A stretch of DNA of 59,879 bases from Romeriopsis sp046049545 (GCA_046049545.1 JBJORF010000013.1:1-59879), one strand, 5' to 3'; positions 27,638-37,009 are shown, counted from the first letter of the stretch. Notes: generated by a model from the sequence alone, not told the origin. Program-made: numbers and translations.

Positions 27638-28444
27638 ATGACGATTCAATTTGGCATGATTGGCGGCGGTGTAATGGGCGAGGCATTGCTGTCGCGGATT
27701 ATTGCCCAACAGGTCTATCCTGCTAGCGCCATCTTAGTCAGCGAACCGAGCGGCGATCGCCGTGACTATCTAACCAACACCTACGGGGTGCAAGTCACAG
27801 CGGACAATCAAGCGGTGCTGCAAGCCAGCGAAGCAATTTTGCTAGCGATTAAGCCCCAGATTTTTGGTCTGGTCATGGGCCAGCTCGATGTCAGCCAACT
27901 CAACTCTGGCACGATCGTGCTTTCCATCCTCGCGGGCACCACCCTCAAGCAACTGGAAGCCGCATTCCCCAATCAACCGATCGTTCGTGTCATGCCGAAT
28001 ACCCCCGCCCAGGTCGGTGCAGGCGTAAGCGCGATCGCGGGCGGCAGTCAAACCAGCCCTGAACAAGTTGCAAAGGCACGCCGAATTCTCGAAACCGTCG
28101 GCAGCGTTGTGGAAGTGCCGGAATCGATGCTGGATGCGGTGACTGGACTTTCTGGATCCGGGCCGGGCTATGTTGCCCTGGTGATCGAAGCCTTAGCGGA
28201 TGGCGGTGTGGCCGCTGGTTTACCACGTCCGATCGCCATGCAGTTAGCGATCCAAACTGTACTTGGCACCGCGCAACTGATTCAAACCACCGGAATGCAC
28301 CCTGGTCAGCTCAAAGACCAAGTCACCAGTCCGGGCGGCACGACGATCGCGGGGATCGCCCAATTAGAGAAGCAAGGCTTGCGATCGGCATTAATCGAAG
28401 CGGTGCGGGCGGCAACGGATCGTTCGAAAGCGCTGGGGAGTTAG
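27638..28444 (+). CDS. proC: Pyrroline-5-carboxylate reductase
   Basis: The last step of proline synthesis, NAD(P)H-dependent, in the cytoplasm. The 268-aa product starts MTIQFGMIGGGVMGEALLSR with the Rossmann glycine motif. VRVMPNTPAQVGAGVSAIAG and the C-terminal signature DQVTSPGGTTIAGIAQLEKQ are intact. I chose the ATG at 27638 rather than an upstream ATG at 27584, because the upstream 18 residues (Phe/Trp-rich) are not family-like. Confidence 0.96.
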   Translation: MTIQFGMIGGGVMGEALLSRIIAQQVYPASAILVSEPSGDRRDYLTNTYGVQVTADNQAVLQASEAILLAIKPQIFGLVMGQLDVSQLNSGTIVLSILAGTTLKQLEAAFPNQPIVRVMPNTPAQVGAGVSAIAGGSQTSPEQVAKARRILETVGSVVEVPESMLDAVTGLSGSGPGYVALVIEALADGGVAAGLPRPIAMQLAIQTVLGTAQLIQTTGMHPGQLKDQVTSPGGTTIAGIAQLEKQGLRSALIEAVRAATDRSKALGS

Positions 28445-28495
28445 TACAATAAGCCGTCAGCAAATGGGTTCTGGGAATTTCAGGAGAAATGGAGC

Positions 28496-29125
28496 ATGCA
28501 GCGTAATGGAAACCGTTGGAAGCAGGGCATCATCGTCAGCGCGATCGGGCTGTTGAGTCTTGGCCCGATCGTTGGCTGTGGCAAAGTCAACTCCGGATCA
28601 ACGAACGCAAAAGCCACCGCCAATGCTCAACCCAGCCAAACCCCCGACGAGCCAGGCCGGATTTATCTCGCCGAGCGACAACTGTCGTTTATTCCGCCCG
28701 ATGGCTTTGTGCCCCTGAACGCTGACGACATTCGGGCCGAATATCCCGGTGATGCGCCGCCAAATTATGTGTTTACGAACCGCGATCGCACCGCTCGCAT
28801 CGCGATCAGCTTTACGCCGCAACCCGTCAGCGTCAACCAATTGCTGGAACTGCAAAAAGCGATGACTAAGCAAATGGAAAAAACCATGCCGGGGATCAAA
28901 TGGATTCAGCGCGATCAAATCGCCATTAACGGCGGATCCTGGGTAAAAATGGAAGCAATCACAAAGAAGCAGAAAGACAACCTGCACAACGATATGTATT
29001 TCACATCGTTCCAAGATCGATTGCTGGGCATTAGCTTCAGTGCCAAGCCCGAGGGCTACGGTGCCCTCAAGCAAAATTTCACCAACAGTCGCAATTCGAT
29101 TCAGATCGCGCCGGAGTCAATGTAG
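28496..29125 (+). CDS. Predicted lipoprotein of unknown function
   Basis: A 209-aa protein with an N-terminal signal and a lipobox ending LGPIVGC (Cys about residue 28). A Ser/Thr/Ala/Gln-rich spacer follows, then a globular domain of about 150 residues starting RIYLAERQLSFIPPDGFVPL. The domain resembles the cyanobacterial proteins with an AxxxSFxxPxGF/W start that are often called hypothetical lipoproteins; I cannot name it. It lies 51 bp after proC on the same strand and may be co-transcribed. Confidence 0.8.
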   Translation: MQRNGNRWKQGIIVSAIGLLSLGPIVGCGKVNSGSTNAKATANAQPSQTPDEPGRIYLAERQLSFIPPDGFVPLNADDIRAEYPGDAPPNYVFTNRDRTARIAISFTPQPVSVNQLLELQKAMTKQMEKTMPGIKWIQRDQIAINGGSWVKMEAITKKQKDNLHNDMYFTSFQDRLLGISFSAKPEGYGALKQNFTNSRNSIQIAPESM

Positions 29126-29152
29126 CGCGGCTATGCAGCGCACCAAAGTTAA

Positions 29153-29175
29153 TGTAGCGCTGCTGGCGCGCTACA
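29153..29175. terminator. Hairpin between convergent genes
   Basis: An 8-bp inverted repeat TGTAGCGC/GCGCTACA overlapping the last codons of the minus-strand gene at 29171. No T-tract. It may separate the convergent transcripts. Confidence 0.4.
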
Positions 29176-29569
29176 CAGCGTCAAACAAATCCAGCGGCAA
29201 ATGCCCAAATAGTTCATTCACATCCGCTGCATCCGTTGACTGGCAGGAAACCAACACGCCGCGATGATCGCCGATGTAGGCATCGCTGTGACAGCTGCGG
29301 AGCTTGGGGTTGTATTTGATATAGATCGGCCCATCCACGGGGGGCACTTCAGGCTGAAACCGATAGTCCAATGCCTGGATATACGCGGTCATTGCTTTTT
29401 GGCCTTGGGCTTGATCGTCAGCGCAAATTCCGAGGATTTGATAATCCGAATGCTCCCGCACGATCGCGATCGCGGCCCGAATATCCACCGGTGTCGGGAT
29501 TTCTTCCGGCGGGAGGCGATCGATGCAAGTGAACAGACGGAGGAGTTTGACAGCTTCGTCGCGGGTCAT
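29171..29569 (-). CDS. DUF1824-like protein
   Basis: A 132-aa soluble protein. The sequence (MTRDEAVKLLRLFTCIDRLP..., SDYQILGICADDQAQGQKAM, PIYIKYNPKLRSCHSDAYIG, GVLVSCQS near the end) matches my memory of DUF1824, a family of cyanobacteria and plants with no assigned function. No signal or membrane segment. It stands alone between a convergent lipoprotein gene and a divergent helicase gene. Confidence 0.7.
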   Translation of the reverse strand: MTRDEAVKLLRLFTCIDRLPPEEIPTPVDIRAAIAIVREHSDYQILGICADDQAQGQKAMTAYIQALDYRFQPEVPPVDGPIYIKYNPKLRSCHSDAYIGDHRGVLVSCQSTDAADVNELFGHLPLDLFDAV

Positions 29570-29711
29570 GGTGCAACCTAAAAGTGGAATTTCTTAAACG
29601 AACGCTTCCTAGCTTCCCACGTTCTGTCGATCGAAAAGTCCCGACCGAAAAAAACTGGCATTTCCCAAAAAATCGTTAGAGTAGTAGGCGATATCCATCT
29701 GCTGATCCGCC

Positions 29712-32084
29712 ATGGCCTCCCAATCCGCATCCCCGACGATCGCACAAAGTATTACCCCGAGCCTCGCTGAAAAATGCCAAGCGCTGCGCGATCAACTACG
29801 GCCCGGTCAGCGGGAAATTGCCGATTGGCAGGGCGGGAAATTAGCGGTATCGGCGGTGCCGGGGGCTGGAAAATCGACCGGGATGGCCGTCGCCGCCGCG
29901 ATCGCGATCGCTGAACAGCAATTACACAACCGCAAACAGTTGATCGTTGTCACCTTCACCCGATCGGCCGCTGCGAATATCAAAGCCAAAATTCGGGGCT
30001 ATCTGAAAGAACTGGGCTTACCGGGCGGGGGCTTCATGGTGCAGACGCTACATGGACTTGCTTGGACGATCGCGAAAGCCTATCCTGACTTCTCCGCCAT
30101 CGATCGTGATGCCGTCCTGATCACCGCGAATCAAACCCATCGTCTGATCCGCACCACAGTCGAGCGCTGGATCAATGGCAATCCCGCACTTTACCAACGC
30201 TTAGTCGAAGGTCACAGCTTCGACGGCGAGGAAACGGAGCGATTGCGTCGGCAGTCGGTTCTGCGGACGGAGATTTTACCAGCCTTGGCATCGACGGTAA
30301 TCCATGAAGCGAAAAGTTCGGGGCTGAGTCCTGATGACTTACTCGAACAAAGTCACTTTGCTCAGGATGACTATCAAATTCTGACGATCGCTGCTGGACT
30401 CTATGAGCAATACCAAGAACAACTTCAGATCAATAACTGGATCGACTATGACGAAATGATTTTGTCAGCGCTAACGGCATTAAAAAATCCCGAAATCAGA
30501 CAACGCTGGCAGCAACAATGTTTTGCCGTATTTGAGGATGAGGCCCAGGATTCTAGCCCGCTGCAAACGCAATTGCTAGAAATTCTGGCGATGAATCCTG
30601 ACGGGAAAGACCAAAACTTCGTCCGCGTGGGCGATCCCAACCAAGCAATTAATTCCACTTTTACTCCGGCAGATCCCATCTTTTTCCGCGACTTTTGCAG
30701 CGTTTGTGAAGCCAATGATCGGCTCGCTGAAATGAATCAAGCGGGTCGCAGCAGTCAAGCCATTATCGATGCAGCAAATTTCATGCTGGAATGGACGAAT
30801 CAAGGCTGGGAAAATGCACGTTCACTCACGCCTGAATCGCTTGCCCAAGTGAGTAAAAACAAATCTGAAACCAAATCCATCCCCAATCTCAGCGCCCTCA
30901 CCGAAGCCCCATTCCGATCGCAGCTCATCCACACCGTTCCCAGCGACGATCCCCAAGCCAATGCGAATCCCCCCGCGATCGGCAGCGGCCTCGAAATCCA
31001 TCGTCCCAGCGATATTCACGCAACGATTCGGATGATTGGCCAGCGGGTGATTAATCTGTTTGCCGATCAACCCGAGGGTCAAGCGGCAGTTTTGGTTCGC
31101 ACCAATGATCAAGGCAAATATTTAGCCCAACAACTCCGCGAACAATTTGGGAATCGACTCGACATTCTGGAAGTCGGCGAAAGCGATCGCCGATCGCAAA
31201 TTCCTCAGGAAATGCTCCAACTGCTGCAATTCATCGATCGGCCCCACTCTCCCGACAATCTCAAGGCCGCATTATCCGTCCTTCTTCAGCGCCGCCGCAT
31301 TCCCAGTCAGGACTTAAATGCCTTAGTCGCCGCACCGGAGCAATTGCTTTATCCCACCCCGATCGATCCACCCCTAGCTGAACCCGCGCAAATTGCAGCA
31401 CGAGTCTGTCGCGGACTCCTCAAAGCACGGCAGGAATTGCCGACCTACCAACTGATCACGTTTCTCGCCTACACACTGGAATATGAACAAACGGAATTGG
31501 CAACGGCAGATAAGCTGTGCGATCGCATCACTCAGCAAATGCGTGAGAATTCGCTCGGAGAAATGCTAGCGCTACTCGGAGAAATCGTGAGTTCAGAACA
31601 ATTTGAACCCGTCGATGCCGAAGGCGACACGAGCAAATACACCCGCGCGAAGCAGTTGACAATTATTACAATGCATAAGGCAAAGGGATTGGATTGGGAT
31701 TTTGTGTTTATCCCGTTTTTGCACGAGAATATGATTCCAGGTAATCCCTATGTGCCGCAACAGGTGAAATTTCTCGGTGATTTTACGTTAGCCGAGGTGG
31801 CGCGGGCATTGATTCGATCGCGGATTCATAGCGCAGCGATCGCGGATCTCGAAACGGCCTGGGAACGGGCAAACGCACTGAAAACAGCAGAGGAATTTCG
31901 GTTGCTGTATGTGGCGATGACGCGGGCCAAGCGCTTGCTCTGGATGTCAGCAGCGAAGCAAGCACCCTTCGCCTGGAGTAAGCCGGAGAATCTCCAGGAG
32001 CGGCCCCCCTGCCCGGTGATTCCGGCGTTAATGAAACAGTTTCCGGGCGCGATCGGGGATGAGGATGCTGCCGTGGATTTTTAG
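29712..32084 (+). CDS. UvrD/Rep-type ATP-dependent DNA helicase
   Basis: A 790-aa superfamily 1A helicase. Motifs in order: Walker A AVPGAGKSTGMAVAAA (about residue 50), motif Ia TFTRSAAANIKAKIRG, motif II VFEDEAQDSSPLQTQ (about 275), motif III RVGDPNQAIN, motif IV region with VLVRTNDQGKYLAQQLR, motif V TMHKAKGLDWDFVFIPFLHE (about 650), motif VI RLLYVAMTRAKRLLWMS. No RecB-type nuclease domain follows. The N-terminus is short. It is likely in DNA repair or replication restart. It ends 30 bp from the convergent Doc-like toxin gene. Confidence 0.93.
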   Translation: MASQSASPTIAQSITPSLAEKCQALRDQLRPGQREIADWQGGKLAVSAVPGAGKSTGMAVAAAIAIAEQQLHNRKQLIVVTFTRSAAANIKAKIRGYLKELGLPGGGFMVQTLHGLAWTIAKAYPDFSAIDRDAVLITANQTHRLIRTTVERWINGNPALYQRLVEGHSFDGEETERLRRQSVLRTEILPALASTVIHEAKSSGLSPDDLLEQSHFAQDDYQILTIAAGLYEQYQEQLQINNWIDYDEMILSALTALKNPEIRQRWQQQCFAVFEDEAQDSSPLQTQLLEILAMNPDGKDQNFVRVGDPNQAINSTFTPADPIFFRDFCSVCEANDRLAEMNQAGRSSQAIIDAANFMLEWTNQGWENARSLTPESLAQVSKNKSETKSIPNLSALTEAPFRSQLIHTVPSDDPQANANPPAIGSGLEIHRPSDIHATIRMIGQRVINLFADQPEGQAAVLVRTNDQGKYLAQQLREQFGNRLDILEVGESDRRSQIPQEMLQLLQFIDRPHSPDNLKAALSVLLQRRRIPSQDLNALVAAPEQLLYPTPIDPPLAEPAQIAARVCRGLLKARQELPTYQLITFLAYTLEYEQTELATADKLCDRITQQMRENSLGEMLALLGEIVSSEQFEPVDAEGDTSKYTRAKQLTIITMHKAKGLDWDFVFIPFLHENMIPGNPYVPQQVKFLGDFTLAEVARALIRSRIHSAAIADLETAWERANALKTAEEFRLLYVAMTRAKRLLWMSAAKQAPFAWSKPENLQERPPCPVIPALMKQFPGAIGDEDAAVDF

Positions 32085-32114
32085 TCGATGAAGCGAATTT
32101 ACAGTGGGGCACGT

Positions 32115-32516
32115 TTAGGGAGGTGGCGGCGATTTGGGGACGATCGTTGCCTTGAGTTTTGCGGTTAATGCTTCTTTGCTGATGTCGCTTTGCGCCACTT
32201 GAATCACCAATTCGTAGGTTTCATTATTGCTGAGTGGCAATTGATAACCATTAACTTCAAGAAATGTCTCCATCACTGCGTAGGCAGTACGTTTATTCCC
32301 ATCGATGAATGGGTGATTTTTGGCAATGTGGTAGAGATAAGCGGCGGCTTGGTCAGCGATCGTCGGATGCAGAAATTCACCCCCGAAACTGGCTAAGGGT
32401 TGGGCCAATGCGGATTCAAGTAAGCCCAAGTCCCGGATACCGGAAGAGCCGCCAAAGACTTGAATCTGCTGATCATGGAGGGCTAGAACAGCCTTGAGGG
32501 ATGGATGTTTAAGCAT
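32115..32516 (-). CDS. Doc-family toxin (Fic fold) of a type II toxin-antitoxin pair
   Basis: A 133-aa Doc/Fic-type protein. The active-site loop HPFIDGNKRTAYAVMETFLE (about residues 66-85) has the Doc HPFxxGNKR form, which in P1 Doc phosphorylates EF-Tu. The N-terminal LHDQQIQVFGGSSGIRDLGL is the usual substrate-flap region of death-on-curing proteins. The start overlaps the stop of the antitoxin gene by 8 bp, as expected for a coupled pair. Confidence 0.92.
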   Translation of the reverse strand: MLKHPSLKAVLALHDQQIQVFGGSSGIRDLGLLESALAQPLASFGGEFLHPTIADQAAAYLYHIAKNHPFIDGNKRTAYAVMETFLEVNGYQLPLSNNETYELVIQVAQSDISKEALTAKLKATIVPKSPPPP

Positions 32517-32706
32517 CGGCTAGGCGTTGGAAGACGTCATGACGCTGTTCAACGACGTGGGCGTAGGTTTGCAGGAATTCATCGTCGATCGCTGCTTGGG
32601 TGGGGGGATCGACTGGATGCAGTTGTTTGAGGTAGCTGAGAACTTGGGTTAGTTCTACTTCGGGGATGCGTTCGAGTTCTTGGATGATGAGTTCTTTGGT
32701 GGTCAT
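32509..32706 (-). CDS. Antitoxin paired with the Doc-like toxin
   Basis: A 65-aa protein: MTTKELIIQELERIPEVELT, then a Leu-rich helix and an acidic middle (AIDDEFLQTYAHVVEQRHDV). It is not a classical Phd sequence but is of the small DUF2281-like type often found upstream of such toxins; that family name is a guess. It is first in the two-gene unit and overlaps the toxin start. Its role as antitoxin is inferred from position and size. Confidence 0.7.
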   Translation of the reverse strand: MTTKELIIQELERIPEVELTQVLSYLKQLHPVDPPTQAAIDDEFLQTYAHVVEQRHDVFQRLADA

Positions 32707-33265
32707 CGCTGGCCTCTGGATTGGGGTAGCTTTATTTTAGAATAACCGATCGGGATTGGCAGCTATCTTGTAGCGTGAGTATGCCCTGAATCCGGGCTTG
32801 GACATTTCTAGAAGACATGAATCACCTCGTTCGGAACGGGTTCGCGGAGGCGTTCTTTGAAAGCGTCGATCGTGCCGAGGCCGATCGGGCATTGCAGAAT
32901 TAACGAGAATCAACGGTTGGGAGGGTATTGAGCGATAGCGTATTGAGCGATCGTCACACTCATAGCTGAGTCACTAGACACGGGATTGATTAGTGGATGG
33001 ACAATACCCTGCGGTTGATTGTAGGTAATCGAACTTGGACGTTGAAGTTCGCCGAGTAGGTGTTGGGTTTACCCGCGTCGATTTTTGGAGATTATGATGA
33101 CATTGACATAACCGACCAGTGGCAACACAACAACTTATTTGGAATAGATCAAATGAATTGTTTTTAGTGTTCCTCTTGCATAGGCTAGAGAAATCCCCTA
33201 ATATACATCTCATGCTCAGTATCTTATGATACTCTTGATGGAAATTCTGGATATTTTAGATTGCT
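32707..33265. other. Gap at the left edge of the low-GC island
   Basis: About 560 bp. The first 200 bp contain minus-strand coding-like text ending in a stop (GTIDAFKERLREPVPNEVI), probably the tail of a decayed gene. From about 33.1 kb the base composition becomes AT-rich, which marks the start of the island. A promoter for the following operon should lie near 33.2 kb. Confidence 0.45.
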
Positions 33266-33802
33266 ATGGAATTTGCAACAATTGGTTTTCTCTCGATGCA
33301 TCGTTTTGAAGATGGTACTGCCACACGTGGAGGAATACTGGTAACTGACACTGAGATGAAACCATTAGAGTTTCGGGTAACAGCACCTGTTCGTCCACAG
33401 AAATTTCAAGAAATGATTTACGGCGATATTTTAGATGAACATATGTCGGTTGATTTGATGGGTCTACCCCTTCTGGCCGCTCTCGAACAAAAGCCAGATT
33501 TGATTATTGTCCGAGATTTTTTATTCCTGGGATTGAACTCTAGACAAGAAACCCCAACAATTCTCTTGCTCAAAGAAGATGAGTCTCCCATGAAGAAGGG
33601 TATCTCTAGTAAATCACTTAATTCTCAAGATTCTGGACGTCCCCCGGTTAAAATTTGCACTTCCGGCAAGTCCGATTCAGCCTTAGGGAAGATTGTAGAG
33701 CAACTGAATAATAATATTATTACTAGAGATTTAATGGAGCCATTTTCTCGACTCGAAAAAGCCTGTGCAGACTTGCACGCTCGTAAAGTAGGCGACAGTT
33801 AA
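33266..33802 (+). CDS. Unknown protein, first gene of the SNF2 operon
   Basis: A 178-aa soluble protein. The N-terminal 115 residues look like one globular domain: GFLSMHRFEDGTATRGGILV, then PLEFRVTAPVRPQKFQEMIY, then DLMGLPLLAALEQKPDLIIV. The EFR.T.PVRP..FQE..YG pattern recalls an uncharacterised family I have seen in planctomycete and cyanobacterial proteins; I cannot name it. A Ser/Lys-rich linker and a C-terminal helix follow. Lower GC than the core genome, and I found no HIP1 site. It lies 3 bp before the SNF2 helicase gene, so the two are almost certainly co-translated. Confidence 0.85.
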   Translation: MEFATIGFLSMHRFEDGTATRGGILVTDTEMKPLEFRVTAPVRPQKFQEMIYGDILDEHMSVDLMGLPLLAALEQKPDLIIVRDFLFLGLNSRQETPTILLLKEDESPMKKGISSKSLNSQDSGRPPVKICTSGKSDSALGKIVEQLNNNIITRDLMEPFSRLEKACADLHARKVGDS

Positions 33803-33805
33803 TCT

Positions 33806-36541
33806 ATGTTCTTGATTAGAGGTATCGCAAAACAAGTTACTCGTGCAACATCGGGGGTGAGGTCTCCAGGCATTCACCCTATCTCAAATTGGCAAATTTT
33901 ACCTTCTGATGTTTGGCAGCAGAGCTTTCTATTTTCGTATACGTTAATTTCCGAAAATCTTTGCCTAGGCATAATTAGAAGTAAGCCATCTGGCAATCTC
34001 CTAATTGATCTGCCAGAAATTCATGAGATCAAAGAACCAATATTAATTTCTGGAAATTTCCATATCTCTGAAATACAGATTTCACCTGTGTCTGCGTTTT
34101 ATGATACTAATTGGAACTTGCCACTATCTATATGCTCAAAAAATCGCTTTAAACAGTTTTCCTCTACTAAAGTCTTAAATAGTGGCATTGATTGGCTCCT
34201 GCAAGAAGATCTCTGCTCTAAGGATTTCGTCCAACTATTTGCTTCCACGAAAACCTTTAAATACGAAAAAATTGATACACCAGCTCCCGCAGTAACCGAG
34301 AACTTATTAACCCGATTATGTATACCAAGAATTTTCGGGAAGTGCTTTGAGAGTAGTAATGAAGAGCGGGAATTAGACGATGAAAATGCACAATCGAAGA
34401 AGTATAAGAAAGGTGCTGATAAAATACCAACTAGAACGCCAAGTGAATGGGATCTCTTACACCCAATGTTGCTGGCTCCACTTTCCTTAGAGTTCCCTAA
34501 AGAATTTGATTTTTATCGTGAGTTACATGGTTACCAACAGGCAGGTATTAGTTGGCTGACAGATAGCCCATCTGCTTTACTGGCAGATGAAATGGGCACT
34601 GGTAAAACGGTGCAAGCGGTGAATGCTTTACGACTACTATTCCGTCAAGGGAAAATTCGGGCAGCATTGATCGTATCTCCTCCAGCGGTTATTGGCAGCG
34701 TTGATCTAACCATTGAGACGGGTAATTCTGAGGGATGGAGTGGCCATTTATACCACTGGGCTTCAGAACTAGAAGTTGCTGTAATGCGTGGTGGAAGCCA
34801 AGATCAACGGAAACTAGCATGGGAACGCCCCTTTCATGTCTATATCACAACTTACGATACATTACGTACAGATATTGAAAACCAGACTTTAGGTGATCTA
34901 GGAAAGTTTGATTGCATCCTTTTAGATGAGGCCCAGAAAATCAAAAATCAAGACTCGAAAACATCAAAAGCTATCCGCCGTCTTCAATCGGAATATCGCT
35001 GGGCACTGACGGGAACACCCATTGAAAATAAGCTAGACGATATCAAATCACTGTTCGCCTTCATCCGTCCAGGTACTTTCAGAGGCGGTGTTGAAGATTC
35101 ATTGGATATGGTAAAGGAAACAATCAATCCATTTATGCGGCGGCGATTAAAGAAGGATGTTTTGCAGGATCTTCCCGCTAAAGTTCGACAAGAAACTTGG
35201 ATGGAACTTGATAGGGATCAAAAAGCAGATTACAATGCGGCACTACAAGCTGGCCAAGAAAAAATCAAGAAATCACTAGACAACGAAAGAAGCAATCAAG
35301 TACGAACACATATTTTCGCACTTCTAACAGAACTAAAGCAGATCTGCAATTTTGCTAAAGGTAAATCAGACAGTCCAAAGATAGAACTATTACTTGAATA
35401 TTTGGAAACAATTTCAACAAATGGTCAAAAAGTTTTAATATTTTCTCAATATCGCGAAGAAGGAACAGACAAAATTGCTAGTGCACTAGAACGCAAAGGA
35501 ATTAAATACGTCCTCTATACAGGTAAAGTAACGACTCAACAGAAGGATCAAGCAGTCCGGGATTTTCGCGAAGACCCAGAAATCACCGTTTTCCTAGCGA
35601 CTATTGATACTGCTGGCTATGGTATAACCCTAACTGAAGCGACCTATGTGATCCATTTTGATCATCCCTGGAATCCTGCTAAAATGCAAAATGCGGAGGA
35701 TCGTTGCCATCGAATTGGGCAACAGCGAGGGGTCACTATTTATAGTTTTTGGATGCGTGACACAGTAGAGGAGCGAATCAAAAAGAAATTAGTTGAGAAG
35801 CATTTACTAGTTGAAAATACGGTTAATGATTTGGCTGTAGAAGCTATCGAGGATGCTTTTTCTGATGAGGACTGGCTTGACATTTTTGGTATCAAACCAA
35901 CCATTAAAAGTGCCGATGCCAAATCGAAGTCAGTAGATATATCTCAGCCCAGTACTGACATTGAACAAACGCCACAATCTAAGGATCGTCCAGTTCAATC
36001 ATCTGATTCAAAATCAAGTCCAACAACTAAAAAGCATGTAAAGGTAAGCCAAATGTCAAACCAGCGTATTTCCCAACTGGAAGAAAATATGGAACTCCTT
36101 CGTACGCAGATAGCAGGAAAAGAAAAGGCTAAAATTTTAGGCCCTTTGGAGGAACACGCTCGTATTGAGTTGGGAATCCAAGAATTACGCAAGCAACTTC
36201 GGCCATTTGAGGAAGAATATTGGCAACTCTTGGCAAAGAAAGCAGGCCGAGCGGACATCACTGACATTGAAGCAGAACCCGTAGTGGCAGAGCTTTTAGA
36301 GCAAATACCTCAACTGAAAGCCAATAAACAACTTTCTGATGAGATGCTTCAGATTTTGCAGAAGATCTATGTAGAAGTAAGCAAACCAGGTGCTCCTGCG
36401 GCTGCCAAGATTAAAGGCACTGTCTCAACAATTCCACCCTTTATCGGTTTAGGGTGCGAAGTGGAGATTGATACCGAAAATTTCTTCCGGACTCATTTGC
36501 CGACTTTCACTAAGTGGTACAAGAACCTTGCAAGAAAATAG
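33806..36541 (+). CDS. SNF2-family helicase with C-terminal coiled coil and effector-associated-like region
   Basis: A 911-aa protein. Residues 1-235 match nothing I know. The SNF2 two-lobe ATPase spans about 240-690: ADEMGTGKTVQAVNAL (Walker A, about 258), VSPPAVIGSV, LLDEAQKIKN (motif II, about 373), ALTGTPIENKLDDIKSLFAF, then VLIFSQYREEGTDKIASALE, LATIDTAGYGITLTEATYVI and HRIGQQRGVTIY (about 633). After a low-complexity Ser/Lys linker (about 690-750), a coiled coil (QRISQLEENMELLRTQIAGK..., about 750-810) leads to a last segment (VSTIPPFIGLGCEVEID, then TENFFRTHLPTFTKWYK). That last segment resembles tails of cyanobacterial NACHT, pentapeptide and caspase-like conflict proteins. A DNA- or nucleoprotein-remodelling role in defence is inferred. 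Confidence 0.93.
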   Translation: MFLIRGIAKQVTRATSGVRSPGIHPISNWQILPSDVWQQSFLFSYTLISENLCLGIIRSKPSGNLLIDLPEIHEIKEPILISGNFHISEIQISPVSAFYDTNWNLPLSICSKNRFKQFSSTKVLNSGIDWLLQEDLCSKDFVQLFASTKTFKYEKIDTPAPAVTENLLTRLCIPRIFGKCFESSNEERELDDENAQSKKYKKGADKIPTRTPSEWDLLHPMLLAPLSLEFPKEFDFYRELHGYQQAGISWLTDSPSALLADEMGTGKTVQAVNALRLLFRQGKIRAALIVSPPAVIGSVDLTIETGNSEGWSGHLYHWASELEVAVMRGGSQDQRKLAWERPFHVYITTYDTLRTDIENQTLGDLGKFDCILLDEAQKIKNQDSKTSKAIRRLQSEYRWALTGTPIENKLDDIKSLFAFIRPGTFRGGVEDSLDMVKETINPFMRRRLKKDVLQDLPAKVRQETWMELDRDQKADYNAALQAGQEKIKKSLDNERSNQVRTHIFALLTELKQICNFAKGKSDSPKIELLLEYLETISTNGQKVLIFSQYREEGTDKIASALERKGIKYVLYTGKVTTQQKDQAVRDFREDPEITVFLATIDTAGYGITLTEATYVIHFDHPWNPAKMQNAEDRCHRIGQQRGVTIYSFWMRDTVEERIKKKLVEKHLLVENTVNDLAVEAIEDAFSDEDWLDIFGIKPTIKSADAKSKSVDISQPSTDIEQTPQSKDRPVQSSDSKSSPTTKKHVKVSQMSNQRISQLEENMELLRTQIAGKEKAKILGPLEEHARIELGIQELRKQLRPFEEEYWQLLAKKAGRADITDIEAEPVVAELLEQIPQLKANKQLSDEMLQILQKIYVEVSKPGAPAAAKIKGTVSTIPPFIGLGCEVEIDTENFFRTHLPTFTKWYKNLARK

Positions 36542-36726
36542 GTAATTTTGTTCTATTAGCACTTGTCTAGAAATAAATTTACGGTTCAAGATCTACGTTC
36601 TGCAGATAGTACACTTTCCTGAAAATGCTTCCAGCTAGTAGCTTCAGATTTCCCGAAAGAACTCCACAAACTGCTAATGAGAAAGTATTTGAGGAAATCA
36701 TTAACCTACGGAATGTAGGTATTTAG

Positions 36727-37008
36727 ATGAAACCTTTAACCACATCAGCCCACCCATCCCCTTCAATACCGCCTTTCCCCAAATGCTGCAAAGCCCTCTG
36801 GTCAGTCCTCAGAACCAACATAACCCCCACCCAACTCGCCCCACGATCGCTTTGGGCGATCGCCACGATCGCCCAACAATTCGGCGAATACTTTGAGTGC
36901 GAAGCTCCCACCGTGGAGCAAATCCAAGCCGCGATGGTCTACGACCGACCGGAGGTCATCGACCAAACCCTCTTCCGCTGGCCGATTGTCTTGATCGACG
37001 AAAATTAA
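36727..37008 (+). CDS. Hypothetical small protein
   Basis: A 93-aa open frame with core-like base composition: Pro/Ser-rich start, then LAPRSLWAIATIAQQFGEYF and VYDRPEVIDQTLFRWPIVLI. No recognised domain. It ends 1 bp before the convergent vapC stop. It could be a real small gene or a remnant; support is only the open frame and plausible composition. Confidence 0.35.
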   Translation: MKPLTTSAHPSPSIPPFPKCCKALWSVLRTNITPTQLAPRSLWAIATIAQQFGEYFECEAPTVEQIQAAMVYDRPEVIDQTLFRWPIVLIDEN

Positions 37009-37009
37009 A

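Noticed and set aside
32974..33213. 79-codon minus-strand open frame at the island edge
   Set aside because: Composition is not protein-like and it overlaps the likely promoter of the SNF2 operon.
33806..36541. Reading the SNF2 gene as DISARM DrmD
   Set aside because: No DrmA, DrmB, DrmC or methylase gene is nearby.
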